From Lentisphaerae bacterium ADurb.Bin242 (lineage in GTDB: Bacteria > Verrucomicrobiota > Lentisphaeria > Victivallales > UBA1829), in contig MWCA01000009.1 of NCBI GenBank assembly GCA_002069785.1, forward strand, positions 21,168 through 85,167: 64,000 bases of DNA, in the 5' to 3' direction. The position numbers and the translations under genes were made by a program. Shown one piece after another: positions 53,668 to 62,119 of the stretch (positions within the stretch are counted from its first letter, which is position 1; each line of letters begins with the position of its first letter). Under the pieces are notes generated by a model. That model did not search any database, was not told the DNA's origin, and saw only the letters and a list, made by a program, of their open reading frames with translations.

Positions 53668-56600
53668 TTACTCCGCCTCCCGGACGACCAGCCGGAAATC
53701 GCTCACGGTCAGCTCGCTCTCCGGAAATATCTCGAAGACGCTCCGTGCGATCGCCGCCTTTTCGTCTTCCACTTCGAAAACGAAACCGAAGAGACGTTCA
53801 AATTCATTGGCTTCCAGTTTGCGGGTGACGACTTTCGCGCCCTGCCAGCCGTCCACATAAGAGATGTATCCCGCGGCCGCCCTGCCCTTGCCTTTCGCCT
53901 TGAAGGAGATCTGGATCTTCTGTCCTTTTTTCACCGGAATCGCGGTCGGGTCGAAAAACAGGAACGATTTCCCGGCGCCTTTGATCGTGACATCTTTTTC
54001 CGTTTTGAAAATATATCGGGAGGACTCTTTCCGGAGATTCATATCCGCAATGCACCATGGATCGAACGGGCGAACCGCTTTTTTCGCGGCCGGCTTGGAG
54101 GCGGGAGGCTCTTTTGCCGGTTCGCGCCTGACAATATCCTTGCCGATTTCGACCGTATAATCGGAGAGGACAATGTCGCTGTCTTTGAACGCGGCCAGCA
54201 CCTTCCGGATGGACTTCATCGCCGGTTCCTTCAATTCGAAAACAAAGCGGAAGGACTGATCCTTTTCCGTGACCTTGAAGGTGCGCCAGTCATTGCCGAT
54301 CATGCCGTAGGAATAATCTTTGTTGATGAAAATACCCGCCTGACCGGTCCCTTTTCCCCTCGCTTTGAAAGAAAGGACGACCTGCCAGCCGCTTTGAGCG
54401 TCCAACACCTTTTCCGACATGAACGCGATGTATTTGCCGAGTCCCTGGATGCGAAGTGATTTGCCCTCGTTGAGTTTTTCGATACACTTCAACTTGCGGT
54501 CCGCAACGTCCATGGCCATCCAGCTTTCCGAGAAGGAGGGCACCTCGGGAAGTGTGACCTCCGGCGGTGTGCCCAGAACAAACATGCGGTAGTTCATCTT
54601 CGGCACGGCCAGTTCAAATTCGCCGTTGACATGGGCGACGGGCTTGCGGTCCGGCCATGTCATGAGCTTGTCCGGCCGGACGCCCAGGCGGTTGAAGTCG
54701 ATCCGGATCTTTCCCGTGCGGTCGAGTTTCTCCCGGCTCAGATTCGCCGCGACGATCAGCACGCTGCCGTTGTCGTGCTTATACGCGCTCACATAGATGT
54801 CCTTCATATCGGTGGACGCCGGCGGTATCTCATCGTAGTACGCGTAGAAATCGCTGTTGCCGTAGTCGAAAAGATCGAGTTCACGACGGATGCGGTCCAT
54901 TTCATATCCGTTGCAGAAGAGACGGCATACCGGCACGTCATGCACCATGCCGACGGCCATGAGTTCGCGCGTGGGCTCGATGTCGGAGGCGATTTTTCCG
55001 CGCATTTCCGGCAGGAAGAACGGAGCCAGTCCCCATTGCCGCCCGATGAATTCCGCACGGAACGTGTCGAGCGTCATGACTTCCATGTAGGATTTGTCGC
55101 GCACAAGCGCCGAAAACGGGTGTTCCCCGTCGAAATAACCGTCCAGCCACGACAGCACCGGGATGTTCATTTTCGCCGACATATGTCCCCACTGCCAGGT
55201 TTTCCACGGCTGCGACTTCACCACGGCATAGAGCCGTTTGTAAAGCTGCCGCTGCGCCCGGATGGGATACGTGGAATAACGGATTCCGTTTTCTTCGTAG
55301 CCGACATTGGCGGATTTTCCGCCGTAGGCATAGGGATGCAGCTGGTCGTAGTAATAACCGCTGAGTTTGTATTGTTCGGTGAACTTCTTCACATTCCATA
55401 CCAGGAAATCGGCATACCCTTTTCCGCCCGGCGCCGCACAGTACCAGTTGTATTTCCAGCCGGTGCGTTTGCAATACGGGTCCTCAAACCCGAACCACCA
55501 GTATTTCTTGAAGAAAATCGTCTCCGGAAGACCGTCGGTGATAAATGTCGGAGCCGTGTAGGGAGTGACCAGGATTTTCTTTTCCAGAAAAGAGTTCACA
55601 TGTTTGGCGAATTCCGCGGGGTTGACCGCGGCGGGGAATCCCAGTCCCGTCGTAGCCAGCTGGTTGTAAGGAGTCGGCCAGACCCATTCCAGCGTCTTGC
55701 CCTGGCCGTAAATCCGCATGGTCCGTGCCTGGCGCGGATTGTAGCTTTTCACGGGCGTCGCCTGAAGCATGAAACAGTGGTTCCAGTTCTCCTTGATCTT
55801 CTGTCCCGTTTTCACGATGTTTGCGCGAAGGACAACCTCGTTTTCATTGCGGACGAACTCGATCGCATTGCCTTTCCGGTTCGGCCACATTTCATCGGAT
55901 TCATTGCACCAGAACAGGCCGCGATAGTTGTCCCCCAGCCACGCGAACGGTTTCCATTCACTCGTCTCCACAACTCCATTTCCGGGCTTGACCGCTCCCG
56001 GAAGATTGAGAATCCAGACGCTGAAAAGATGGCGGTAAAGCGCGCGTTCCGCCTGAACGGGAATCTCCATCGTGAAACTGTCGAAAGGAAGCGCGCCGGC
56101 GCGTTCGGGTTCGAGTTCGACATACAGGAACCCGTCATATTCCAGCGTCGTCCGGACTTTGAATTTCTTTCCTCCCGCCGCGGCCTTGCCGACGACCACC
56201 GCGTGCGTATCCGTGCATTTCTCCACCTCGACCGATTCCCCTGTCCAGGAAACGGGTTTTCCGTTTTTCGAAAGAATAACTTGAACCGGACGGCTCAGCA
56301 GTTCTTTCCCGGCAGACCGGATGGAGACCGGCAAGCCGTCCTTCCCGAAAGTGTATTCGCGGCCCCAGCATGAGATCGTGCTGCCGCTGCGTTTCATCGG
56401 AGTCCACGGCGGCAGGACGACGTCCTCCAGTCCGATCCGGTTTCCGAGCCATTCGGTCGTCGGAACCACCAGATCTTCCTTGAGCAGAAGGCTCCGTCCG
56501 TCTTTCACCTCGAGCCTGACGAGAATGTTGTATTTGCCCGGCTTGCAGGGCTTCGGCAAATGGAACGTTCCATGCCCCTGCCCCCGGCGGAAACTCATCT

Positions 56601-57201
56601 TCGAAGCGGATTCCGGCATTTTCGCGCCATCCAGGACGACCGCTCCAACCCCGGTCAGCAATTCCGAGACCACCCCTGTTTTCGTCAGGTCGAGCCGCAC
56701 CGTCACGGTCAGCTCATCCGGGTCGACACTGTATTCGAATTCGATGTTCTCTTTCCGGAACGCTTTTTTGGAGACATCCGAACCGGGATTTTCATATACT
56801 TCAAAATTTTTCCAGATGTCGAAAAACCGGTTTCCGTCCAGTTCGAGAAGCCCCACGAAATAATATTTTCCCGGATTCGGCAAGGGGAATGAGCCCGTCG
56901 CCTTGCCGTTCGAAAAATTCATTTTGACCGAGTATTCCTCCCGGAATGCCGAGCCGGTATGAATCCCGCATTGAACCTTCATGCGTTTATCCGCGACCGG
57001 AGTGCTGCCCACGTCAAACGTCACAAAAACCTTTTTCTCCCGGTAATCCGCCTGAAATTCCATCTGGGTCACTTCCTGACACAGCGGATACAATGCCAGA
57101 GTGCCGTCCTTCTTCTCCTCGGAAATCGCCGCAAAGCCGCTTGCCGCAATGACGAGGCAAACGAAAAGCCCTGTCCGGAAATTCTTTCTGCCGTAACTCA
57201 T
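53668..57201 (-). CDS. Giant secreted glycoside hydrolase-like protein (DUF6067/GH123-like)
   Basis: This 1177-residue protein has a signal peptide (RTGLFVCLVIAASGFAA). N-terminal beta domains (30-260) precede a region with WKPFAWLGDNYRGLFWCNES, FMLQATPVKSYNP (near 482) and GYYYDQLHPYAY, WQWGHMSAKMN, typical of the DUF6067 type related to GH123. The C-terminus carries two similar beta-sandwich domains (about 905-1040 and 1060-1177, with SFKARGKG and SFKAKGKG) separated by a Lys/Pro/Ala-rich linker, probably CBM-like. It acts outside the cytoplasm on an unknown glycan. It is the third gene of the right-hand cassette, 21 bases after the pseudopilin stop. Confidence 0.7.
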   Translation of the reverse strand: MSYGRKNFRTGLFVCLVIAASGFAAISEEKKDGTLALYPLCQEVTQMEFQADYREKKVFVTFDVGSTPVADKRMKVQCGIHTGSAFREEYSVKMNFSNGKATGSFPLPNPGKYYFVGLLELDGNRFFDIWKNFEVYENPGSDVSKKAFRKENIEFEYSVDPDELTVTVRLDLTKTGVVSELLTGVGAVVLDGAKMPESASKMSFRRGQGHGTFHLPKPCKPGKYNILVRLEVKDGRSLLLKEDLVVPTTEWLGNRIGLEDVVLPPWTPMKRSGSTISCWGREYTFGKDGLPVSIRSAGKELLSRPVQVILSKNGKPVSWTGESVEVEKCTDTHAVVVGKAAAGGKKFKVRTTLEYDGFLYVELEPERAGALPFDSFTMEIPVQAERALYRHLFSVWILNLPGAVKPGNGVVETSEWKPFAWLGDNYRGLFWCNESDEMWPNRKGNAIEFVRNENEVVLRANIVKTGQKIKENWNHCFMLQATPVKSYNPRQARTMRIYGQGKTLEWVWPTPYNQLATTGLGFPAAVNPAEFAKHVNSFLEKKILVTPYTAPTFITDGLPETIFFKKYWWFGFEDPYCKRTGWKYNWYCAAPGGKGYADFLVWNVKKFTEQYKLSGYYYDQLHPYAYGGKSANVGYEENGIRYSTYPIRAQRQLYKRLYAVVKSQPWKTWQWGHMSAKMNIPVLSWLDGYFDGEHPFSALVRDKSYMEVMTLDTFRAEFIGRQWGLAPFFLPEMRGKIASDIEPTRELMAVGMVHDVPVCRLFCNGYEMDRIRRELDLFDYGNSDFYAYYDEIPPASTDMKDIYVSAYKHDNGSVLIVAANLSREKLDRTGKIRIDFNRLGVRPDKLMTWPDRKPVAHVNGEFELAVPKMNYRMFVLGTPPEVTLPEVPSFSESWMAMDVADRKLKCIEKLNEGKSLRIQGLGKYIAFMSEKVLDAQSGWQVVLSFKARGKGTGQAGIFINKDYSYGMIGNDWRTFKVTEKDQSFRFVFELKEPAMKSIRKVLAAFKDSDIVLSDYTVEIGKDIVRREPAKEPPASKPAAKKAVRPFDPWCIADMNLRKESSRYIFKTEKDVTIKGAGKSFLFFDPTAIPVKKGQKIQISFKAKGKGRAAAGYISYVDGWQGAKVVTRKLEANEFERLFGFVFEVEDEKAAIARSVFEIFPESELTVSDFRLVVREAE

Positions 57202-57222
57202 TTCTTCCTGCTCCTCTTTGTT

Positions 57223-57873
57223 TTATTGATTGAGCCAGTTTTCATAGGAATTGCGTTCAACCCTGGATTTTTTGAGGGCTTCCACATGCCCCTCGAAAAA
57301 CAGCATATTTCCCGATTGGTTATGCCCCGCATAAAACGAGATGGCATATATATTCCCCGGCAAATCCGCTTCCTTGTAAAAATAATACCCGCTGTAGTTG
57401 AAACTGCCCGGGGCGGGGACGTAGTTTGCCATGCACGAACTGATGAAAAACAGGGAGGACGGTTTTTTGGCGGACCGTATTTTCTGGAAGTTGCAAAAAT
57501 AATACATGTTGACCGCCAGATTGTTGATTTTCGTATCCGGGCATTGCGTCGTCTTCGCCCCCATCCTTATGTATTTCTGACTATCCAGATAAGTACGCCA
57601 AAGCGTCACCGTCGAAGGACTCCCCGGAGTGATGTTCATCTGCGCCTTGAGGAAGTATTCCCCGTTGTCCGACATATAGTTCAAACATCCCAGATAAACT
57701 TGTTTTTGCATATTCATGCAGGAGATTTTCCGCGCCATCCCTTTCGCCCGGTTCAACGCGGGCAGCAGCAGCGCCGCCAGAATCGCAAGGATTGCAATAA
57801 CAATCAAAAGTTCGACAAGTGTAAACAATAAACTTTTACAAGCAGCGGTTCCCGTCTGTTTCCTCTTTTTCAT
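57223..57873 (-). CDS. Pseudopilin-type protein with prepilin N-terminal domain
   Basis: About 216 residues. The prepilin helix [20 protein letters not shown] begins near residue 17 and runs into [16 protein letters not shown]. The residue before Phe is Leu, not Gly. H-X9-EG near the C-terminus ([14 protein letters not shown]) is a variant of the H-X9-DG motif. AGGAGGG precedes ATG 57873; longer in-frame starts to 57999 lack support. The start overlaps the LacI stop as ATGA (57870-57873), linking regulator and pseudopilin translationally. Confidence 0.87.
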   Translation of the reverse strand: MKKRKQTGTAACKSLLFTLVELLIVIAILAILAALLLPALNRAKGMARKISCMNMQKQVYLGCLNYMSDNGEYFLKAQMNITPGSPSTVTLWRTYLDSQKYIRMGAKTTQCPDTKINNLAVNMYYFCNFQKIRSAKKPSSLFFISSCMANYVPAPGSFNYSGYYFYKEADLPGNIYAISFYAGHNQSGNMLFFEGHVEALKKSRVERNSYENWLNQ

Positions 57874-58898
57874 TTTTCTTCCCTCCTTTTTTTGATATGG
57901 ACATCCCTGGATGAAACAATCAGCCGGGTCGGCAGTAGAATATTTCCATGCTCGGGAATTTTTCCCGTTCCAATGGCTTCCAGCACCAGCCGGACACATC
58001 TTCTCCCCATTTCTTCAAAATTCTGGGAGACGGTCGGCAGAATCGGGATACAGTATTTCGCCAGCAGATCGCCGAATCCGACCACCTTCACGAAAGGCTT
58101 CGCCCTTTGCGCCTGAAGGAGCTGGAACGCATAATGGTCGGAAATACAGACCGCCCCGTCGATTTTTTTCCGCTCAAACGCTTTTACCGCCCGCCTGATT
58201 TCCACCGGATCGACAAGCCCCTGCAAGTCACAGGCAAGAGGAATGAATTCCTCCGGACACCCGGGCAGATATTTTTCCAGGCCGCGACGGTATCCGGCAA
58301 TGCGGGCTTTGACATATTCCGAGTCATCTTCCCTCGCTTGCAGCACAAAGGCGACTTTGCGGCACCCCTGCTCCACGAGATATTTCACAGCCTCTTCCTC
58401 GCCCTGAAGATCGTCCGAAGTCACCCCGATCCCGCCGGGATTGGAAAGGTTCACCGTCCCATAGGGAATGGAGGCTTTATTCAGTTCTTCTATGGTTTTT
58501 TGAATCCCGTCGAGGCTGGGAATATGAAACACGGCTCCGGCGGCCCGCCAGCCTTTGAGTTTGCGGAGGATTTCGTCCTGATTGTTCCCGGTGAGGCGAT
58601 AAGTCGTCACCGCGTAGTCATGGGCGGCCGCCTCGTCAAGCACGCCGTTCTGAATCCGGCCCGTATACTCGATTCCGCCCATGTCATAACTGACAAAGGC
58701 GAGAACCTTGCCGCTCTTTTTTACGACCGACGCGGCGAATTCGTCGCGGCAATATCCCATTTTTTCGGCGATTTGACGGATTCGCTCGCGCGTTTCGGGA
58801 CGCAGAAGCGCCGCTTTCGGACGGTCATTCAAAACATGCGACACTGTTCCGATGTCAACATTCGCTGCGAATGCAATATCTTTCAGCCGGGGAGCCAT
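57870..58898 (-). CDS. LacI-family transcriptional regulator
   Basis: About 342 residues. The LacI helix-turn-helix ([20 protein letters not shown], residues 4-23) and a degenerate hinge precede a periplasmic-binding domain ([60 protein letters not shown]). The start at 58898 has GGAG nearby upstream. It heads the third cassette and probably represses it by binding a CCAAACGTTAGG site at 58920-58931, next to the transcription start (inference). Confidence 0.88.
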   Translation of the reverse strand: MAPRLKDIAFAANVDIGTVSHVLNDRPKAALLRPETRERIRQIAEKMGYCRDEFAASVVKKSGKVLAFVSYDMGGIEYTGRIQNGVLDEAAAHDYAVTTYRLTGNNQDEILRKLKGWRAAGAVFHIPSLDGIQKTIEELNKASIPYGTVNLSNPGGIGVTSDDLQGEEEAVKYLVEQGCRKVAFVLQAREDDSEYVKARIAGYRRGLEKYLPGCPEEFIPLACDLQGLVDPVEIRRAVKAFERKKIDGAVCISDHYAFQLLQAQRAKPFVKVVGFGDLLAKYCIPILPTVSQNFEEMGRRCVRLVLEAIGTGKIPEHGNILLPTRLIVSSRDVHIKKRREEK

Positions 58899-58919
58899 TT
58901 TTTCTCCATTTCGGTTTAT

Positions 58920-58976
58920 CCAAACGTTAGGATGTCTTCTGTTTTTAATTTTAGCATGAAAAAGAAGGAATGTCAA
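58920..58976 (-). promoter_or_regulatory. Promoter and LacI-type operator of the right-hand cassette
   Basis: On the minus strand TTGACA (58976-58971), 17-base spacer and TAAAAT (58953-58948) match consensus closely. Downstream, CCAAACGTTAGG (58920-58931) is a near-palindrome centred on CG (10 of 12 bases symmetric), a typical LacI operator placed between the transcription start and the start codon. Confidence 0.7.
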
Positions 58977-59108
58977 GAGTTGAAAATGAAAAAAAACAAA
59001 AATAATTCCGGCACAGCCACGGACCGGCCGCATTCAACCGGGAAAGCTGGATGCCGGAAATGGAATCTTCCAGGGCGTACGGCATTTAAATGAGAAACGG
59101 AGCGAGAG

Positions 59109-59323
59109 TAATATCAATTTGCAATCGTAAGGATAGTAATGTAAAAATGAATTGCTCATCACAATAATTTTTCTGCTAATGATTGGACAAACGTATAACC
59201 AAGGTAGGTTCGGGAGTCCGCTCCCGAACTGAAAGGGGAAAACTCAGTTCGGCAAGGGACTGCCGAACCTACCTCGGGATTTTTGCTTATAATATGAATC
59301 TGCAACTATTTGGATTGTTATTA
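59109..59323. repeat. MITE-like element with terminal inverted repeats and two internal hairpins
   Basis: The 215-base element has ends TAATATCAAT (59109-59118) and ATTGTTATTA (59314-59323, inverted, 9 of 10 matching). Inside, AGGTAGGTTCGG (59202-59213) pairs with CCGAACCTACCT (59263-59274), and within these are two hairpins: TTCGGGAG-TCCG-CTCCCGAA (59209-59228) and GTTCGGCA-AGGGAC-TGCCGAAC (59247-59268). It has no ORF. A degenerate relative lies at 5600. The rest of the 578-base gap 58899-59476 holds only the LacI promoter. Confidence 0.65.
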
Positions 59324-59476
59324 ACCTTAAGACTGTAAATCAGCATAAGTTTCGAGTTGCGTTCCAGAATCAAATGCTGATTCGCGTCGCATGTGGAAGG
59401 CTTCTGTCCGGAACGGGAAGAAAAAAGGCCGGGGCGCAAATCCGGATCGATTCAAGGCCCGCGCGGTCTCAAGACC

Positions 59477-60655
59477 TCAGAGAGACGCGCAGAAACGGGC
59501 GATCCGTTTGGCGGCCTCGCGGATGGTATCTTCCGAACAGGCATACGAAATGCGCACGCAGTTCGGACTGCCGAACGCTTTTCCGGGAACTCCCGCCACT
59601 TTTTCCACTTCCAGAAGCTTGTCCACAAACACGGTCGAATCCATGCCGAAGCTGGAGACGTCGAAAAAGAGGTAGAACGCGCCCGAAGGACGGATCGTTT
59701 TCACTCCCGGAATGGCGGAGATCAGGGAATAAATGAGGTCGCGCCGGACGGCAAACGCCTTGCGCATCTTCTCCACAGGCTCCTGCGGACCTTTCAGCGC
59801 GGCCAGTCCGCCGTATTGGACGAAGGTGGTCGGGTTCGAGGTCGTATGGCTCTGGAACGCGGCGATCCGGGAGGCCAGCCACTTGGGAGCCGCCAGATAT
59901 CCGAGGCGCCAGCCGGGCATGGAGTAGGCCTTGCTGAAACCGTTGACCGTGATCGTAAGCTCTGCGACCTCGGGCGAAACCGACGCGATGCTCTTGTGGG
60001 TGAACTCGAGGTCGTAAACCAGCTTCTCGTAGATCTCGTCGGAGAGCACCATGAAATTATGGCGGACCGCGATCTCGGCGATTTTCTCGATGGTGGACGG
60101 ACGGTAGACCGCACCCGTCGGGTTCGAGGGCGAGTTGAGGATCAGCAGTTTGGTGCGGGGCGTGACGGCCCGTTCCAGTTCGGCGAGATCCAGTTCATAA
60201 TTATTCTCCGGAGAACACTCAAGAACCACGGCGGCCGCGCCGGAAGATTTGATCATTTCGGTGTAGCTGACCCAGTAGGGAGCCGGAAGGATGACTTCGT
60301 CGCCGGGACCGCAAAGCGTACAGATCGCGGCAAAGCCGCTGAACTTCGCGCCGGGCGAGACAATGATCCGGGACGGCTCGACCTTGAATCCGTTCTCCGT
60401 TTCAAATTTTTCGGCAATGGCGTTTTTCAGCGCGGGGATTCCGGTCGCCGGAGTGTATTTCGTTTCACCGCGCATCAGCGCATCGATGGCCGCCTGCTTG
60501 ATATGGTCGGGAGTATCGAAATCCGGTTCGCCGGCGCCCATGGAACAGACGTTTTCCCCCGCGTCTTTCAGGGCTTTGGCCTTGGCTGCGATCGCAAGGG
60601 TTTCCGACGGAGAAAGAAAAGCCATCGGACATTCGGACAACTTCAGGTCATTCAT
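59477..60655 (-). CDS. Class I/II pyridoxal-phosphate aminotransferase (aspartate type)
   Basis: This 392-residue protein matches bacterial aspartate aminotransferases of the Igamma type throughout. The PLP Schiff-base Lys242 lies in NGFSKAYSMPGWRLGY; LNSPSNPTGAVY contains the PLP-contacting Asn; SDEIYEKLVYD and the C-terminal FYLFFDVSSF and CVRISYACSEDTIREAAKRI segments are conserved. It interconverts aspartate and oxaloacetate with glutamate and 2-oxoglutarate in the cytoplasm. The ATG has no obvious ribosome site. It starts 25 bases after the NDP kinase stop, so the two are probably one operon. Confidence 0.9.
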   Translation of the reverse strand: MNDLKLSECPMAFLSPSETLAIAAKAKALKDAGENVCSMGAGEPDFDTPDHIKQAAIDALMRGETKYTPATGIPALKNAIAEKFETENGFKVEPSRIIVSPGAKFSGFAAICTLCGPGDEVILPAPYWVSYTEMIKSSGAAAVVLECSPENNYELDLAELERAVTPRTKLLILNSPSNPTGAVYRPSTIEKIAEIAVRHNFMVLSDEIYEKLVYDLEFTHKSIASVSPEVAELTITVNGFSKAYSMPGWRLGYLAAPKWLASRIAAFQSHTTSNPTTFVQYGGLAALKGPQEPVEKMRKAFAVRRDLIYSLISAIPGVKTIRPSGAFYLFFDVSSFGMDSTVFVDKLLEVEKVAGVPGKAFGSPNCVRISYACSEDTIREAAKRIARFCASL

Positions 60656-60680
60656 TTTTTTTCAGGCCCATTTCAGGTTG

Positions 60681-61868
60681 TTACTTGGTTGCGTTTGCGG
60701 CAAGGTAGTCCCGGATGACGGAAGCCATCGGGTTCCGTTCGATCCTGACGATTTTGGTCTCCCGCGCGAAACTCTCCTGCGAATCGGAGGCGTGAGCCGT
60801 ATTGATCATCACGTCATGGCCGAACTCGCGGCGGATGGTTCCGCCGGGCGCCTTGGTGGGATCGGTCGGGCCCAGGACATCGCGAATTTTCTGGACGGCG
60901 TTGACGCCTTCGTAAATCAGGATCATGCACTTGACCTTGCCCGGCTTCTCGAGGTCTTCCGGCGGGCAGGCGTCCGGGCGCTGGCCGGACATGAATTCCA
61001 CGATCCGGTTGAATTGGTCGTCGGCGAAATCATACCCGATGGACTGCGTCAGCAGCTCCTCGGATTCGGGACGCAGCTTGAGGCCGAACTCCTGTCCCAG
61101 CTTTTCCATCGTCTTTTTGCCGATGACCGGAGCCAGCTTCTTGCGGAGGGCGTCCCGGACCGGACCGTAAAACTCCAGCGCTTCCGCCACGGACATCTGG
61201 TAGATCTTGCATCCGACGATGCGGAGGCCGGTCTTGCTGAACATATCGATGATGTTGCCCGGCTTGGTGCTCGGACAGCGCCAGTTGTCCGGCTTGATGA
61301 TGACCAGCGTGCGTTCGCTGTTTTCTTCCTTGCCGACAATATTGCTGACAATGTTTTCGTTGCTTGCGGCAAAATCGGCAAGGAATCCGAGACGTTCCCG
61401 GCAGGCCTCGGCGGTCTGGGGAGTGAATACGGCCGGTTCAAAGTAGTTCAGAGAGCCGTCCCGATTGAAAATCAGGTCGGCATAGGTATCGCGGATGGTC
61501 TCCCCGTAGATTGGAGTCCGGCGGTTTTTGGCATTCGGGAGCGCGCCGACCACCGCGGACAGTTTCTCGCAGGCGTTTTCTCCTCGGAAAAGAAGCATCA
61601 GCACCCGTTCGCGGGTACCGTCCGGAAGCGGAGAAAGGTTGTCCAGCATGTAGTCGCTGTAAAGCTTCGCGGCGAATTCGTCCCTCCTTCCGACATGTTC
61701 CCGCATGGACGCGGCATAGGCTTCCACCATTTCCAGACTGGGCGTAAGCATCTGGGCGCCCACCAGATCCAGGTCCGTCCGCGACAGCAGACGCGCGATG
61801 ATTCCCCCGGTTCTGGATTTCATCAGGGAGTACGGAGTAATCAACACAAATGATAATTCGACAGCCAT
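60681..61868 (-). CDS. Nucleoside-diphosphate kinase with degenerate duplicated N-terminal domain
   Basis: This 395-residue protein is far longer than the usual 140-150. The C-terminal domain (about 185-375) is a recognisable NDP kinase: ERTLVIIKPDNW with Lys192, GLRIVGCKIYQMS, ILIYEGVNAVQKIRDVLGPT, GTIRREFG, and the phosphorylated His359 in NTAHASDS. It has an insertion of roughly 50 residues after LEFYGPVRD. The N-terminal half (5-150) repeats the pattern (LSFVLITPYSLMKSRTGGII; VLMLLFRGENACEKLSAVVG; GETIRDTYADLIFN) but lacks the Lys and the catalytic His. It would make NTPs, with the first domain structural or regulatory (inference). AAGGAG precedes the start. Confidence 0.85.
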   Translation of the reverse strand: MAVELSFVLITPYSLMKSRTGGIIARLLSRTDLDLVGAQMLTPSLEMVEAYAASMREHVGRRDEFAAKLYSDYMLDNLSPLPDGTRERVLMLLFRGENACEKLSAVVGALPNAKNRRTPIYGETIRDTYADLIFNRDGSLNYFEPAVFTPQTAEACRERLGFLADFAASNENIVSNIVGKEENSERTLVIIKPDNWRCPSTKPGNIIDMFSKTGLRIVGCKIYQMSVAEALEFYGPVRDALRKKLAPVIGKKTMEKLGQEFGLKLRPESEELLTQSIGYDFADDQFNRIVEFMSGQRPDACPPEDLEKPGKVKCMILIYEGVNAVQKIRDVLGPTDPTKAPGGTIRREFGHDVMINTAHASDSQESFARETKIVRIERNPMASVIRDYLAANATK

Positions 61869-62027
61869 GTTTCAGAGACTCCTTCGTTGGTTTCAGAACG
61901 GTAATTTGTTAATATATCCAGGAAAAGAAAAAATTCAAGGCGTTCATTTCCGAATCCCTGCGGATTTTTTCAGAGGAAGAAAATCACGAAAAAAAAAGGA
62001 CAGCAGAGCCGGGTTCCGCGAATGAGG

Positions 62028-62080
62028 AAAAAAATAGACGGATGCAACCCGGCCCCGAGGGGGCGGAGTCACATCCGTCT
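62028..62080 (-). terminator. Intrinsic terminator of the M24 gene
   Basis: On the minus strand AGACGGATG (62080-62072) pairs with CATCCGTCT (62044-62036) as a perfect 9-base stem enclosing a GC-rich inner stem (CCCC/GGGG), followed by A and seven T (62034-62028). It lies about 40 bases after the stop of the gene at 62120. Confidence 0.85.
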
Positions 62081-62119
62081 GCCTCCATCCGAAGGAGAAG
62101 TGTTCTTCTCTTCCTGACT

